Shown: in pieces, positions 30,956 through 39,510 of the stretch
How positions within the stretch are numbered: the stretch's first letter is position 1
Layout: each line of letters opens with the position of its first letter
Position numbers and translations under genes: made by a program
Source: Marinoscillum sp.
GTDB taxonomy: Bacteria; Bacteroidota; Bacteroidia; Cytophagales; Cyclobacteriaceae
DNA length: 39,510 nucleotides
Assembly (NCBI GenBank): GCA_024305105.1
Contig: JAMWZA010000037.1
Location: 1-39,510 of the forward strand
Direction of reading: 5' to 3'
Notes under the pieces: model-generated
The model's database searches: none
What the model was told of the DNA's origin: nothing
What the model saw: the letters and a program-made list of their open reading frames with translations, nothing else

Positions 30956-32946
30956 TGAAGTGGTTCGGAGCATTGTCGTCTATACTTGTTTGCCTGGTTC
31001 TGCAAGCTGGTCCACGCTCTCAAAGCTTTATTGAACGCTTATCTAACAGCGATTATACCCAATCAGTCGATTTTATTTTAGATAATGAAGCGCAATTAGA
31101 AGAGCTCATAGCAATGGAATTGGAGCGTTCATCATCAGATAGCCTTTTGAGTGAACTGAATTTTCTGTGTAGTGAAGTCAGTAATATTTCCCCAGAGGCC
31201 CAAAAGATTCTTGGAGAGGCTATTTTATTTCATTCTCTAAGGCTCCGAGATACCGTTAACATCATGGAGGCCAGTTCTAATATAGCCGGAGCGCTGATGA
31301 ATGAAGGTAACTATGAGGAGGCGCTCACTTACTTCTACCGACGCCTTGAATACGAGCAGAATAGCCAGAATGAGATTGATGGAATAATCTTCAATAGTAT
31401 TGGGAACACCTATTACATGATGAACGATCATCAGAATTCGGTGGAGTATTTGAAGAAGTATTTGGAGTTGGGTATAGCCCGGAATGATTCCGCCACAATC
31501 TGCAGAGCCTACCTCAATATATCGAACCCTTATTACGATAAAGGAGAGTTTGATAGTTCCATGTACTATCTGCAGAAATCGCTACAAATAGCCACATCCA
31601 TTGGAGATTTTATTATTCAGTCATATGCGCTGGGGAACCTGGCGAGCATGTATCTGGAAATGGGAGATTATCAAACCACACTCAATTATCAACTGCGAGG
31701 CTTGGCTATTGAAGAAGGGTTTAATGATAAAATAGCCATGTCCGATTCACATACGGTGTTGGCGGGATGTTATGCTAGTTTAGGTGATGCTGAGAAGGCT
31801 GAATTTCATCTTCAGCAAGCTTTAAAGCTTGCCTCTGGCCTTTCAGCGAAAACTAAATTGATGGCTATCTATTCTGAAGGAGCTACTGTCTATGAAAAAC
31901 TACAAGACTATCAAAAGGCTTACCGCATGTCCTTACAGCATCATACGCTATACGACAGCCTACTGAGAGGTGAGCGCACCCGCCAAATAGCCGACATGCG
32001 TGAGAAGTACGAAACCGCCCAGAAGGAAAAAGAAATTACCAGCCTTGAAGAAGGGCGTCGAATAGCTGATTTGGAGTTGGAGCAGGAGCGTAATCAAAAC
32101 CTGATGTTGATTGGAGCTTCGATTTTGTTGGTGATTATTCTCATTTTGGTGTCCGTTTTTTTCCTTCAGGTGCGAAAACAAAAAAGGGAGGTAGAGTCTA
32201 GAAATGCCATTATTTCGGAGATTAATCAGGATTTGGAGAAATCCCGCAATGAACTGATCATTTCCAATCAGACCAAAGATAAGTTCTTTGCACTGGTGGC
32301 TCATGATTTAAGAGGACCGGTAACATCACTGCAGGGTATGGGGCAGATGCTCGATTATTATACCAAAAAAGGTGATAGTGATCGGTTGTTTATGCTCACT
32401 TCTCAACTGGATCAGGCTACCAGTTCGGTAAGCCATCTCCTGGATAACCTCCTTAAATGGGCACTTACACAAACTCAGGGGTTGTCCTTTCAGCCTGAGA
32501 GGTTTCAACTCAATGCACTTATTAATGATACCGTGCAGGTATTTGACCAGGCCGTTCGTGCCAAGGAGGTAGTGATTGAGCTAATCATGGAGCAAGAAGT
32601 AAAGGTTCGGGCTGATTATAACATGATGAGCACGGTCTTCAGAAACTTATTGAGTAATGCTATTAAGTTCTCTCCGCTCAAGAAGAAAGTAACTGTAATG
32701 GTGGCCATGCAAGCCGGTTTAGCTACTATTTCAGTATCTGATCAAGGTGAAGGCATTCCTCAGTCAGTGATTGATCAGATTACCAGTGATGGTTTAGTCT
32801 CAAGCTCTGCTGGTACACTGGGAGAAAAAGGAACGGGTCTCGGTCTGTCCCTATGCAAGCAGTTCATGGATTTGCATGATCAGCGATTGGTTATAGCAAA
32901 TACCGGACACGGGACTATTATTACATTCTATATCAGCGTGGCTTAA
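30955..32946 (+). CDS. TPR-containing sensor histidine kinase
   Basis: A 663-residue membrane kinase. An N-terminal hydrophobic signal (MKWFGALSSILVCLVLQAG) leads to a periplasmic sensor of about six TPR repeats (residues about 90-330), for example NEGNYEEALTYFYRRLEYEQ and DAEKAEFHLQQALKLA. A coiled coil and one membrane helix follow (about 382-404, LMLIGASILLVIILILVSVF). HisKA has VAHDLRGPVTSLQG with His450. The ATPase has NLLSNAIKF, DQGEGIP and GEKGTGLGLSLCKQF. The start is ATG 30955; a TTG one codon earlier is in frame but unlikely. TPR sensors usually bind protein partners rather than small sugars. It should phosphorylate Asp55 of the regulator encoded just upstream. Confidence 0.92.
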   Translation: MKWFGALSSILVCLVLQAGPRSQSFIERLSNSDYTQSVDFILDNEAQLEELIAMELERSSSDSLLSELNFLCSEVSNISPEAQKILGEAILFHSLRLRDTVNIMEASSNIAGALMNEGNYEEALTYFYRRLEYEQNSQNEIDGIIFNSIGNTYYMMNDHQNSVEYLKKYLELGIARNDSATICRAYLNISNPYYDKGEFDSSMYYLQKSLQIATSIGDFIIQSYALGNLASMYLEMGDYQTTLNYQLRGLAIEEGFNDKIAMSDSHTVLAGCYASLGDAEKAEFHLQQALKLASGLSAKTKLMAIYSEGATVYEKLQDYQKAYRMSLQHHTLYDSLLRGERTRQIADMREKYETAQKEKEITSLEEGRRIADLELEQERNQNLMLIGASILLVIILILVSVFFLQVRKQKREVESRNAIISEINQDLEKSRNELIISNQTKDKFFALVAHDLRGPVTSLQGMGQMLDYYTKKGDSDRLFMLTSQLDQATSSVSHLLDNLLKWALTQTQGLSFQPERFQLNALINDTVQVFDQAVRAKEVVIELIMEQEVKVRADYNMMSTVFRNLLSNAIKFSPLKKKVTVMVAMQAGLATISVSDQGEGIPQSVIDQITSDGLVSSSAGTLGEKGTGLGLSLCKQFMDLHDQRLVIANTGHGTIITFYISVA

Positions 32947-33043
32947 TTTTTTGTGTAGCTAGTTGGTAGGTTTATGTCGTTTGTTTGGGTGTTCATGAAA
33001 CTTCACCCGTTTACAATTTAATCATAGTGCATTTTTAAAGTGA

Positions 33044-33074
33044 TTTACGTGCCGTAGAGGGCACCCTAACTTTA
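33044..33074 (+). promoter_or_regulatory. Possible promoter of the giant secreted protein gene
   Basis: TTTA (33044-33047) and TAACTTTA (33067-33074) lie 19 nt apart, one base off each Bacteroidota element (TTTG and TAnnTTTG). They end 8 nt before ATG 33083, so the leader would be very short. A hairpin GGGTG/CACCC lies just upstream (near 32987-33008). The match is imperfect and the call is weak. Confidence 0.35.
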
Positions 33075-33082
33075 AAAAAGCT

Positions 33083-36000
33083 ATGAAAACCAATCACTCC
33101 CTAGAAACCCGATTGACCTATCTGTATCAGATACCGATATTGGTATTTTTATTTTTCTCACTCACCACGTTCGCCCAACCGCCCGTAGCAAGTGGTGATT
33201 GTGGTCGACACATTTTGGAGTTTGATGGAGTAGACGATGAAGTGTCTGTTTCTATTGCTGATTTCTCTTACGCCTCCGGTACCATGGAGGCTTGGGTCCG
33301 TAAGGACAACTGGCAGGATGCTGTAGATGATGCATTATTTTCAAATGGAATTGGACATGGATCATCGAATTCCTTTTATGTTTCATTTCACCCTGCAGTA
33401 GGCCTTCATTTCCGATATGGAGGTGGATCTGATATGAATAACTCGGCTTCTTACTCCAGTATTTCATCTACCAACACACTTGCTGCCAACTCATGGCACC
33501 ATGTAGCAGCCACCTGGCACAATGATGGAAGTACCACAACATTGGCTATATATCTTGACGGTACACAAATTCATACCACTACTGCTGGGAATTTGGTGCT
33601 GGATGGACCGACTACTTTTGGTATTAGCCGTGGAGCGTTTAACTCGCATTATGTTTTACAAGGCGGATCCATCGCAGAAATGCGTGTCTGGGATGTGGCC
33701 AGAACCGAAACAGAAATAGCGAATAACAAAAATGTTACATTAACAGGATCAGAAACCGGATTGATCGGTTATTGGCCATTGAATGATGGTGCCGGTACTT
33801 CAGCATCAAACATGGTGTCCGAAGGAGCCTTAGGGACTTTGGTTAATATGGATGCACCCACCGATTGGGTAAGTAATTTCCCCATTAGCATTTCCGCAGG
33901 AGCCACTGTTTACAAAGATGGAGATTTTGATTATGGAACTCAGCTGACTGGTTCAAGTTCTGAAGCTCAGGTATTCACCATCACCAATCATGGTAACTCG
34001 ACGATAGATTTAAGCACCAATCCGATAAGTGCCTTGTCTGGTGCGGATGCCGAGCAGTTTAGCTTGGACTTATCTTCAACAGCAAGTTCATTGACTGCCG
34101 GAGGTTCTACCACTTTTACCATTGCGTTTACACCTGATACGGAAGGAGTAAAAAATGCTGCGTTCAGCTTTGCAAGCGTTTCTGGATGTGGAGACCCTTA
34201 CACCTTTAACCTAACCGGAATCAGTAGCACATTGGCGGCCTCCGTTACTGTGGATTCTCATGTTACTATCAATGGAGATTCAGATGGTCAGCTTACTGTT
34301 GTCGCTTCGGGAGGATCCGAGCCCTACTCATATTTATGGAGCAACTCGGCTACCACAGCTACAGTCAGTGGATTATCTGCTGGAACATACTCAGTGCAGA
34401 TTACAGATAGCCAAGGCGCGACAGTTCAGGTTTCCGAAGAGGTCACTGAGCCTGAAGTATTGATTGCGTCAATAGAAGTTATCTCAAATGTTTCTACAAT
34501 CGGTGGAAGTGATGGAGAGCTGACAGCCACCGCAACCGGAGGTGTGGAGCCCTATTCATATTCTTGGAACAGTGGATCCACCACTGCTAACATTTCTGGT
34601 TTGCCAGCAGGTAATTATGAAGTCACAATTACGGATGACAATGGAGCCGTAGTTCAGGAAAGTATCACCGTGACTGAACCACTCTTATTGCAGGCCGGAA
34701 TAAAGGTAGTGACCAACGAATCGGCCGCAAGAAATATTGGAGAGTTAAGTGCTTATGGTATACATGGATTTCCTCCGTACAGTTATTCTTGGAGCAATGG
34801 GGCGTCCACTCAAACTATATCCGGACTAGGTGAAGGCACGTATACTGTCACGGTTACTGATAGCCAGGGTTATGAGGAGGAGGTTACTAAAAACTTAACC
34901 AGCGATGCAAAAATCACTTACAGTGGAAGTGGTTTCTATGAATCATATTTGAATAACGGTTCTGTTACTGGGCAACTATCCATCGAATTGAAGGGGGATA
35001 TATTTAACTCTGATGATGATGTGTTGGATGCCTCGGAAGTGAATGTCAACCTGCCTTCAGGACTGAATGCAAGTATAGAAATTACAGAACGCACGGAGAT
35101 TTTTGACACCCTGCTATACTTCTCATTAGACAATTCATATACTAGCTCCAATTGGCAAGCCATGACTTTTGGAAGTGGAACTTTTGTTGCTTTAGCCAAT
35201 TCCTCTGGAGCTTCTTCCATTTCATCAATTGATGGAGTGAATTGGATTGCTGGAGATATCGCACAACAAAGCTGGTATTCAGTTATTTATGAAAATGACA
35301 AGTTCGTGGCGGTATCAGGCGATGGGTATTCAAGCGTATCGACAGATGGAATGTCCTGGTCTTCACCATCATTTATCAGCAGTGCTACTTATTATGATCT
35401 TGCATTTGGTAATGGCCTATTTATTGCTGTAGCCAGTAGTGGTGATTCATCTATAATGGTCTCTAAAGATGGCACCAATTGGGTAACTCCGACAAGCTCC
35501 ACTAATACAAACCTTCGTTCTGTGACTTATGGTGCCGGAGAGTTTGTAGCGCTAGGTTATTATGGGGATATATTGAAATCTACGGATGGAGAGCACTGGA
35601 TCTTTTACGAGTCTGTTTTGCCATCAGTCAATTTTCAAAGTATAGCCTATGGAGATGGGACATACGTTGCTTGTTCGTCTAGTTCAAACGAAGAAGAAAA
35701 CTACGGTGGGGAAATCTGGTCTTCAACTGATGGAGAAAACTGGACACAACGAACTGTTTCATCGTCAGTACAATGGATAGATGTGAAGTATGAAACGGGC
35801 CTTTTTTTGGCGATTGGTGAAGACGACTATGCGGATAATAGTGGAGCGCTTTTCACCTCACCCGATGGAGTCACCTGGACGGATCGTCAGTTGGAATCAG
35901 ACCAAGTGTCGGCTATGGCATATGGACATGATAGATTGGTTGTCTTTGGAACAAAATACCAGACAGAATCGAGCGAGAATTCAGATTTTTTTATCAGCAG

Positions 36001-39000
36001 AACATTTTCAAAGGCTAGTCTGACGATTTCTGGTGAAAGTGTAGCGCATCAGAATATTAATGATGTTTTAGACATCACTTTTGAATTTAACGATGTAGCG
36101 TTTGAGAACTCAGTGGCGGATTATGTAATCAACGGAACTGGCCCTTCCAGTAGCTTTATCGGTATTAACTTCATCGATAATCCATTGATTTCTTATTCAG
36201 GTGGGTTTAATGAAACAGCAGCTGATGATGGAACCGTGGAAGGATCCATCGTCCTATCTCTGCCCGGAGAGTATTTCCAGGATGAAGATGAAGATAATTT
36301 ACTGGATATTGGTAGTGAAGTGACTCTTGGAGGAATACCGGCGGGACTAAGTGCTAGTTTGACCATTACAGAACAGAATCGATTTGGGCTTGACTGGAAC
36401 GTTTCAACAACTACAGAAGAATCCTTAGATTATGGAATGAGACTAGGTGCTTATGGAAACGGTACTTATGTAGCATTATCTTATTACCAAAATAAATTTG
36501 CATATTCATCAGATGGAGAAAGCTGGACATTTGGTGCTGTGGATTATGGTTATTGGGGTGATCTTATCTTCGCTAATGAGCTGTTTGTAGCTGTAGGAGA
36601 AGATTACATAATGACATCTGTGAATGGTATCGACTGGAGTGTCGAAAGCACCTACGGAGAATGGAACGGTGTGACCTATGGAAATGGAAAGTTTGTAGCT
36701 GTAGAGAGCTATGGAGTCATGTATTCTGCGGATGGGCTCGAATGGACTGAGGAGTCTGTTAGCGGTTCCTGGGAAGCAGTGGCATTTGGTAATGACATAT
36801 TTGTAGCCGTAGGAACAAGTTCGGATCATTCCATGTATTCTGCTGATGGTCAAAACTGGATAATTGGATCTGGTGATACACCAACAGATGCTAGAATGAT
36901 GGAGACGACCAATGCTTCGGTGATTAACAACAGCGTTTACCACATTGCTTTTGGTGGTGGCTCATTCGTGGCAATTGGGTATCAGCATGCGTATGTTTCA
37001 TCAGATGGTGTCGACTGGGCTGAGTTTTCTATCCCCTATGGTTATTGGAATGACATTACCTATGCCAATGGATATTTCTATATAGGGGGCAGCGAGTATT
37101 ATAGCGATGAATCAGTAATCCTTCGTTCCTCTGATGGTAGCAGTTGGGAGTCAGTTGACGTCTATCAGCATGACATTAATGGCTTCATCAATGGAGACAA
37201 ACTATTGGCACTTACAGACAATACCTATGAATGGATGCTCGCGAGTAGTCCTTCTTTTGCTTCAGCAGAGCTAACGCTATCCGGAAATGCAACTGATCAC
37301 CTTGGTGTTAACTTTGTATCAGACATCACCTTTGATTTTGAAGGTTCTGCTTTTGGTAACCTGGCCGCAGAAGATATCATTGATGCTACAGGTCCCGCAT
37401 CCAGTGGCTTAGGAATTACCTTTAAGGGTGTCGCGAATGATGTTTGTGCAGATGCAGAAACGCTTACGGTTAATGCGCCTGGTATAGGTGATTATATCGA
37501 TGCTTCCACTGAGTTTGCTCTTTCTCCAGAATCAAGCATTTCATGTGCAGCTGGTGGGTCAAATAAAGATATATGGTATCAGTTTACCATGCCTGCCTCA
37601 GGCTCGGTTGAGATCAATACGTCACTGGGTACAGCGAAAAGTTTGTCTGGAGCAGTTTACACGAGTTGTGGTTCCAGTTCTTTGTTTTGTGAGAACAACT
37701 TAACGGACAAAATCTATTTACCAATCGGTCCGGGGGTATCTGTGTTAATTCAGTTTTTTAGTTCTGAAGAAGATGCCGGAAGCTTTTCTATCCGGATCAA
37801 TGAGGCACCAAACACCTGGTCTAATACCAGCTTTGGCCCATCCTGGTCGTCGGGTGAAGCACCTGCCAGCAATGATGATGCGCTCATTCTTTCTGAATAT
37901 GTTATAGACGAAAATGAAGCTTTAGTTGTTAATGACCTGGAGTTGTTCAATGATGGTGGTTTGTATGGTGGTACGTTAATTATTAATAACGGAAGCCATG
38001 TTAAAATAAATGGCGATCTGACCAATACAGGTGGCATAGTCGTTCAATCAGGTGGTTCACTTGTTACGATGGGTGAGGTGACCACAGTTGATCTTAATAT
38101 TGTTGGAATAACTTTTCAAGGTCTGGTAATCGTTCGAAATACGACTTTCGATCAAAACACTGGTAGATACAGCGTGGTAGGATCACCAGTCCAGAATGGA
38201 AAGTTTGATTCTTTAGGAACTGGCGCTGTTGTATATGCCTATGATGAATCTAGCCCTTATAACCCATCAGGAAACCAGGGCCTTAATCGCTATAAAACAC
38301 CAGACCAGCTAGAGTTGCCAGGAATGGAACCTGGAGTAGGTTACTTCAGTGCCTTCACCGGTGATGAAAGTGGTAAGGTCATCTTTGTAGGAACTCCAAA
38401 CCATGGAACAGTTGAAGTCGGTCTGAGTTATACCGATCAGGGAGTCACAGAAGAAGAACCTTATGAAGGTTACAACCTCGTATCCAATCCATATCCGGCG
38501 GCCATTTCAGTCGAGTCGTTCTTCGATGCGAATAGTGGTCTTGACATGGATGCAGCGGTGTACATCTGGGATGATTATAGTTCTGATACGGAGCGAGGTA
38601 CCAATGCTGATTATATAGTGGTCAACAACCTGGGCAATACGAGCACCAACAGCAGAGCTGATGGAGAAGAGCGTTTTGATGGAAACATCCGGAGTGCTCA
38701 GGGATTTTTTGTAAAGGCCAATTCTTCCGGACAAACACTTCAGTTTACGGATGCGATGAAGGTGACCGGTAACAATTCGGATGCTGGCTACTTTAGAAAA
38801 GTCTCAACCATCAAGTACAAGTTTAGCCTAAGTAATGATCAGGAATCCAAAGCAACAATAATAGGCTATGTGTCGGATGCTACATTGGGGAAGGACAAAT
38901 CCTATGATGCACTACACATGGCAGGTGGCGACCTGCAGTTTTATACATTGATGAATAGTGGTGAGAAGCTAGCCATACAAGGAGTGCCAGAAGGACACGC

Positions 39001-39427
39001 CGGAGAGGTGTTGCTCGGATTTGCAACAAATCGAAACACCACACATACCATTGGTCAGATCAACGTAAACGAAATCAATCAACCGATCTGGTTACTGGAT
39101 CAATATACAGGTAAGTCTATTGACCTAACAAGGGAGTCTTACACCTTTACTACAGAGCCGGGTGTGTTTGAAAACAGATTTACTTTGAGGTCTGCTACCG
39201 TACTTCATTTAGCTAAATCTCTCGCTCAGGTTTATGCTTTTGAGAAAACACTTTACATCCACTCTGACTCTTCTGAACCGCTTGAATTTACCTTATTCGA
39301 CCTATCGGGAATGGAAGTGGCAAGGATAGTAGCCAAGGGTAAATTGGAAGTGAATTTAAACCACTTGAGAAGTGGAGTCTATCTCATTTCCAATGGAAAA
39401 GAATCTAAAAAAGTCGTATTGAAGTAG
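33083..39427 (+). CDS. Giant T9SS-secreted mosaic protein (LamG, SprB repeats, two nested propellers)
   Basis: A 2114-residue secreted protein. Order: signal peptide (to TTFAQ), LamG/concanavalin-like domain (about 38-265; GTMEAWVRKDNW, SWHHVAATWH), an anchor-D-like sandwich (about 270-390), three SprB repeats (about 386-606), then two composite modules. In each, a beta domain starting ITYSGSGF (about 608) or ISYSGGFNE (about 1035) is interrupted by seven repeats of the type YGNGKFVAV...SADGLEW, then resumes at ASLTISGESVAH (about 977) or AELTLSGNATDH (about 1393). A pre-peptidase-like domain (about 1450-1575), a repeat-rich region with YEGYNLVSNPYPA, and a type A sorting tail (LFDLSGMEVARI, LRSGVYLISNG) finish the chain. 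No catalytic motif is visible. Adhesion, gliding or glycan binding is inferred. Transfer from other T9SS proteins by domain shuffling is likely. Confidence 0.9.
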   Translation: MKTNHSLETRLTYLYQIPILVFLFFSLTTFAQPPVASGDCGRHILEFDGVDDEVSVSIADFSYASGTMEAWVRKDNWQDAVDDALFSNGIGHGSSNSFYVSFHPAVGLHFRYGGGSDMNNSASYSSISSTNTLAANSWHHVAATWHNDGSTTTLAIYLDGTQIHTTTAGNLVLDGPTTFGISRGAFNSHYVLQGGSIAEMRVWDVARTETEIANNKNVTLTGSETGLIGYWPLNDGAGTSASNMVSEGALGTLVNMDAPTDWVSNFPISISAGATVYKDGDFDYGTQLTGSSSEAQVFTITNHGNSTIDLSTNPISALSGADAEQFSLDLSSTASSLTAGGSTTFTIAFTPDTEGVKNAAFSFASVSGCGDPYTFNLTGISSTLAASVTVDSHVTINGDSDGQLTVVASGGSEPYSYLWSNSATTATVSGLSAGTYSVQITDSQGATVQVSEEVTEPEVLIASIEVISNVSTIGGSDGELTATATGGVEPYSYSWNSGSTTANISGLPAGNYEVTITDDNGAVVQESITVTEPLLLQAGIKVVTNESAARNIGELSAYGIHGFPPYSYSWSNGASTQTISGLGEGTYTVTVTDSQGYEEEVTKNLTSDAKITYSGSGFYESYLNNGSVTGQLSIELKGDIFNSDDDVLDASEVNVNLPSGLNASIEITERTEIFDTLLYFSLDNSYTSSNWQAMTFGSGTFVALANSSGASSISSIDGVNWIAGDIAQQSWYSVIYENDKFVAVSGDGYSSVSTDGMSWSSPSFISSATYYDLAFGNGLFIAVASSGDSSIMVSKDGTNWVTPTSSTNTNLRSVTYGAGEFVALGYYGDILKSTDGEHWIFYESVLPSVNFQSIAYGDGTYVACSSSSNEEENYGGEIWSSTDGENWTQRTVSSSVQWIDVKYETGLFLAIGEDDYADNSGALFTSPDGVTWTDRQLESDQVSAMAYGHDRLVVFGTKYQTESSENSDFFISRTFSKASLTISGESVAHQNINDVLDITFEFNDVAFENSVADYVINGTGPSSSFIGINFIDNPLISYSGGFNETAADDGTVEGSIVLSLPGEYFQDEDEDNLLDIGSEVTLGGIPAGLSASLTITEQNRFGLDWNVSTTTEESLDYGMRLGAYGNGTYVALSYYQNKFAYSSDGESWTFGAVDYGYWGDLIFANELFVAVGEDYIMTSVNGIDWSVESTYGEWNGVTYGNGKFVAVESYGVMYSADGLEWTEESVSGSWEAVAFGNDIFVAVGTSSDHSMYSADGQNWIIGSGDTPTDARMMETTNASVINNSVYHIAFGGGSFVAIGYQHAYVSSDGVDWAEFSIPYGYWNDITYANGYFYIGGSEYYSDESVILRSSDGSSWESVDVYQHDINGFINGDKLLALTDNTYEWMLASSPSFASAELTLSGNATDHLGVNFVSDITFDFEGSAFGNLAAEDIIDATGPASSGLGITFKGVANDVCADAETLTVNAPGIGDYIDASTEFALSPESSISCAAGGSNKDIWYQFTMPASGSVEINTSLGTAKSLSGAVYTSCGSSSLFCENNLTDKIYLPIGPGVSVLIQFFSSEEDAGSFSIRINEAPNTWSNTSFGPSWSSGEAPASNDDALILSEYVIDENEALVVNDLELFNDGGLYGGTLIINNGSHVKINGDLTNTGGIVVQSGGSLVTMGEVTTVDLNIVGITFQGLVIVRNTTFDQNTGRYSVVGSPVQNGKFDSLGTGAVVYAYDESSPYNPSGNQGLNRYKTPDQLELPGMEPGVGYFSAFTGDESGKVIFVGTPNHGTVEVGLSYTDQGVTEEEPYEGYNLVSNPYPAAISVESFFDANSGLDMDAAVYIWDDYSSDTERGTNADYIVVNNLGNTSTNSRADGEERFDGNIRSAQGFFVKANSSGQTLQFTDAMKVTGNNSDAGYFRKVSTIKYKFSLSNDQESKATIIGYVSDATLGKDKSYDALHMAGGDLQFYTLMNSGEKLAIQGVPEGHAGEVLLGFATNRNTTHTIGQINVNEINQPIWLLDQYTGKSIDLTRESYTFTTEPGVFENRFTLRSATVLHLAKSLAQVYAFEKTLYIHSDSSEPLEFTLFDLSGMEVARIVAKGKLEVNLNHLRSGVYLISNGKESKKVVLK
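34241..34897 (+). repeat. Three tandem SprB-type repeats
   Basis: Three units of about 73 residues share the pattern (D/G)GELT...GG.EPYSY.W..G..T..ISGL.AG.Y.V.ITD..G. Examples are GGSEPYSYLWSNS, GGVEPYSYSWNSG and GFPPYSYSWSNG. These are the repeats of the gliding adhesin SprB of Bacteroidota. The third has lost the first glycine of the GG pair and is the most divergent. Confidence 0.85.
35149..36009 (+). repeat. Seven propeller-like repeats, first array
   Basis: Seven units of about 40 residues follow the pattern W..(V/M).(Y/F)G.G.FVA......STDG..W. The W positions are SIDGVNW, STDGMSW, SKDGTNW, STDGEHW, STDGENW and SPDGVTW, with a seventh, partial unit (QVSAMAYGHDRLVVFG). Seven units fit a seven-bladed beta-propeller. 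The array lies inside another beta domain. Confidence 0.8.
36428..37260 (+). repeat. Seven propeller-like repeats, second array
   Basis: Seven units of the same pattern as the first array: SSDGESW, SVNGIDW, SADGLEW, SADGQNW, SSDGVDW and SSDGSSW, with a final partial unit (INGFINGDKLLALTDNTYEW). They diverge in sequence from the first array, so the duplication is old or was of the whole composite module. Confidence 0.8.
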
Positions 39428-39467
39428 GAATCAATTAGACTAGTTGTCCATCATAAAAATTACTATT

Positions 39468-39510
39468 ATGAAAAGCTTATATATCAATTCAACGTTACTT
39501 ACTGTCTCTT
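39468..39510 (+). CDS. Start of a secreted protein, cut by the window edge
   Basis: ATG 39468 opens a frame MKSLYINSTLLTVS that stays open to the last base. The basic then hydrophobic start fits a signal peptide. It lies 40 bp after the giant secreted protein gene on the same strand, so the two may be cotranscribed. Nothing more can be said of its identity. Confidence 0.5.
   Translation, partial: MKSLYINSTLLTVS

Noticed and set aside
36509-36943. 144-codon antisense frame in the second propeller array
   Set aside because: It is the reverse-strand shadow of the periodic repeat sequence and shows no independent start signal or domain.
34241-37260. Possible CRISPR or tandem DNA repeats
   Set aside because: The repetition is at protein level with diverged codons and no constant DNA repeat or spacer pattern.

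Overview
The window reads as the chromosome of a marine or environmental Bacteroidota bacterium, most likely order Cytophagales (Reichenbachiella, Marinoscillum or Fulvivirga-like). The grounds are SusC/SusD pairs, a hybrid two-component sensor, type IX secretion (T9SS) C-terminal tails, SprB repeats, moderate GC, and a good match to the Bacteroidota promoter form TTG-N20-TAnnTTTG. The genus is inference only. No rRNA, tRNA, CRISPR array or insertion sequence was seen.

Positions 1-1944 are an accessory patch. It holds a HigBA/RelE-type toxin-antitoxin locus whose toxin carries both a nonsense codon and a +1 frameshift while its antitoxin is intact. Next comes an imperfect inverted repeat resembling a cassette recombination site, two small overlapping genes of unknown function, and a possible gene fragment. 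Positions 1945-4065 hold three leftward genes: a uracil-DNA glycosylase family protein, an FkbM methyltransferase, and a Nudix-like regulator of the NrtR/AraR type.

Positions 4155-29211 form an arabinan/arabinose-glycan utilization locus. A perfect 16-bp palindrome separates the AraR-like regulator from the rightward genes: GH97, GH127/146, a hybrid two-component sensor-regulator, a surface-glycan-binding-like lipoprotein with a duplicated domain, SusC, SusD, two GH51 enzymes and four GH43 enzymes. The last GH43 carries a ricin-type (CBM13-like) lectin and a T9SS tail. Intrinsic terminators lie between the two GH51 genes and at the locus end. Working model: a T9SS-secreted and a surface lipoprotein endo-arabinanase cut arabinan outside the cell. 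The glycan-binding protein and SusCD import oligosaccharides. Periplasmic GH51, GH43, GH97 and GH127 enzymes then remove alpha-L-Araf, beta-L-Araf and beta-L-Arap or alpha-Gal residues. The hybrid sensor would detect periplasmic oligosaccharide and the AraR-like protein cytoplasmic arabinose. No arabinose isomerase, kinase or epimerase genes are in the window.

Positions 29210-39510 contain a leftward orphan substrate-binding-like protein without a signal peptide, a rightward LytTR response regulator and TPR histidine kinase overlapping by 1 nt, and a 2114-residue T9SS-secreted mosaic protein. That protein has a LamG-like domain, three SprB repeats, and two seven-repeat propeller-like arrays that each appear to be inserted inside another beta-sandwich domain. 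The start of one more secreted protein is cut by the right edge. The most unusual signals are this nested architecture, the broken toxin beside its intact antitoxin, the cassette-like inverted repeat, and the two-level regulation of the arabinan locus.
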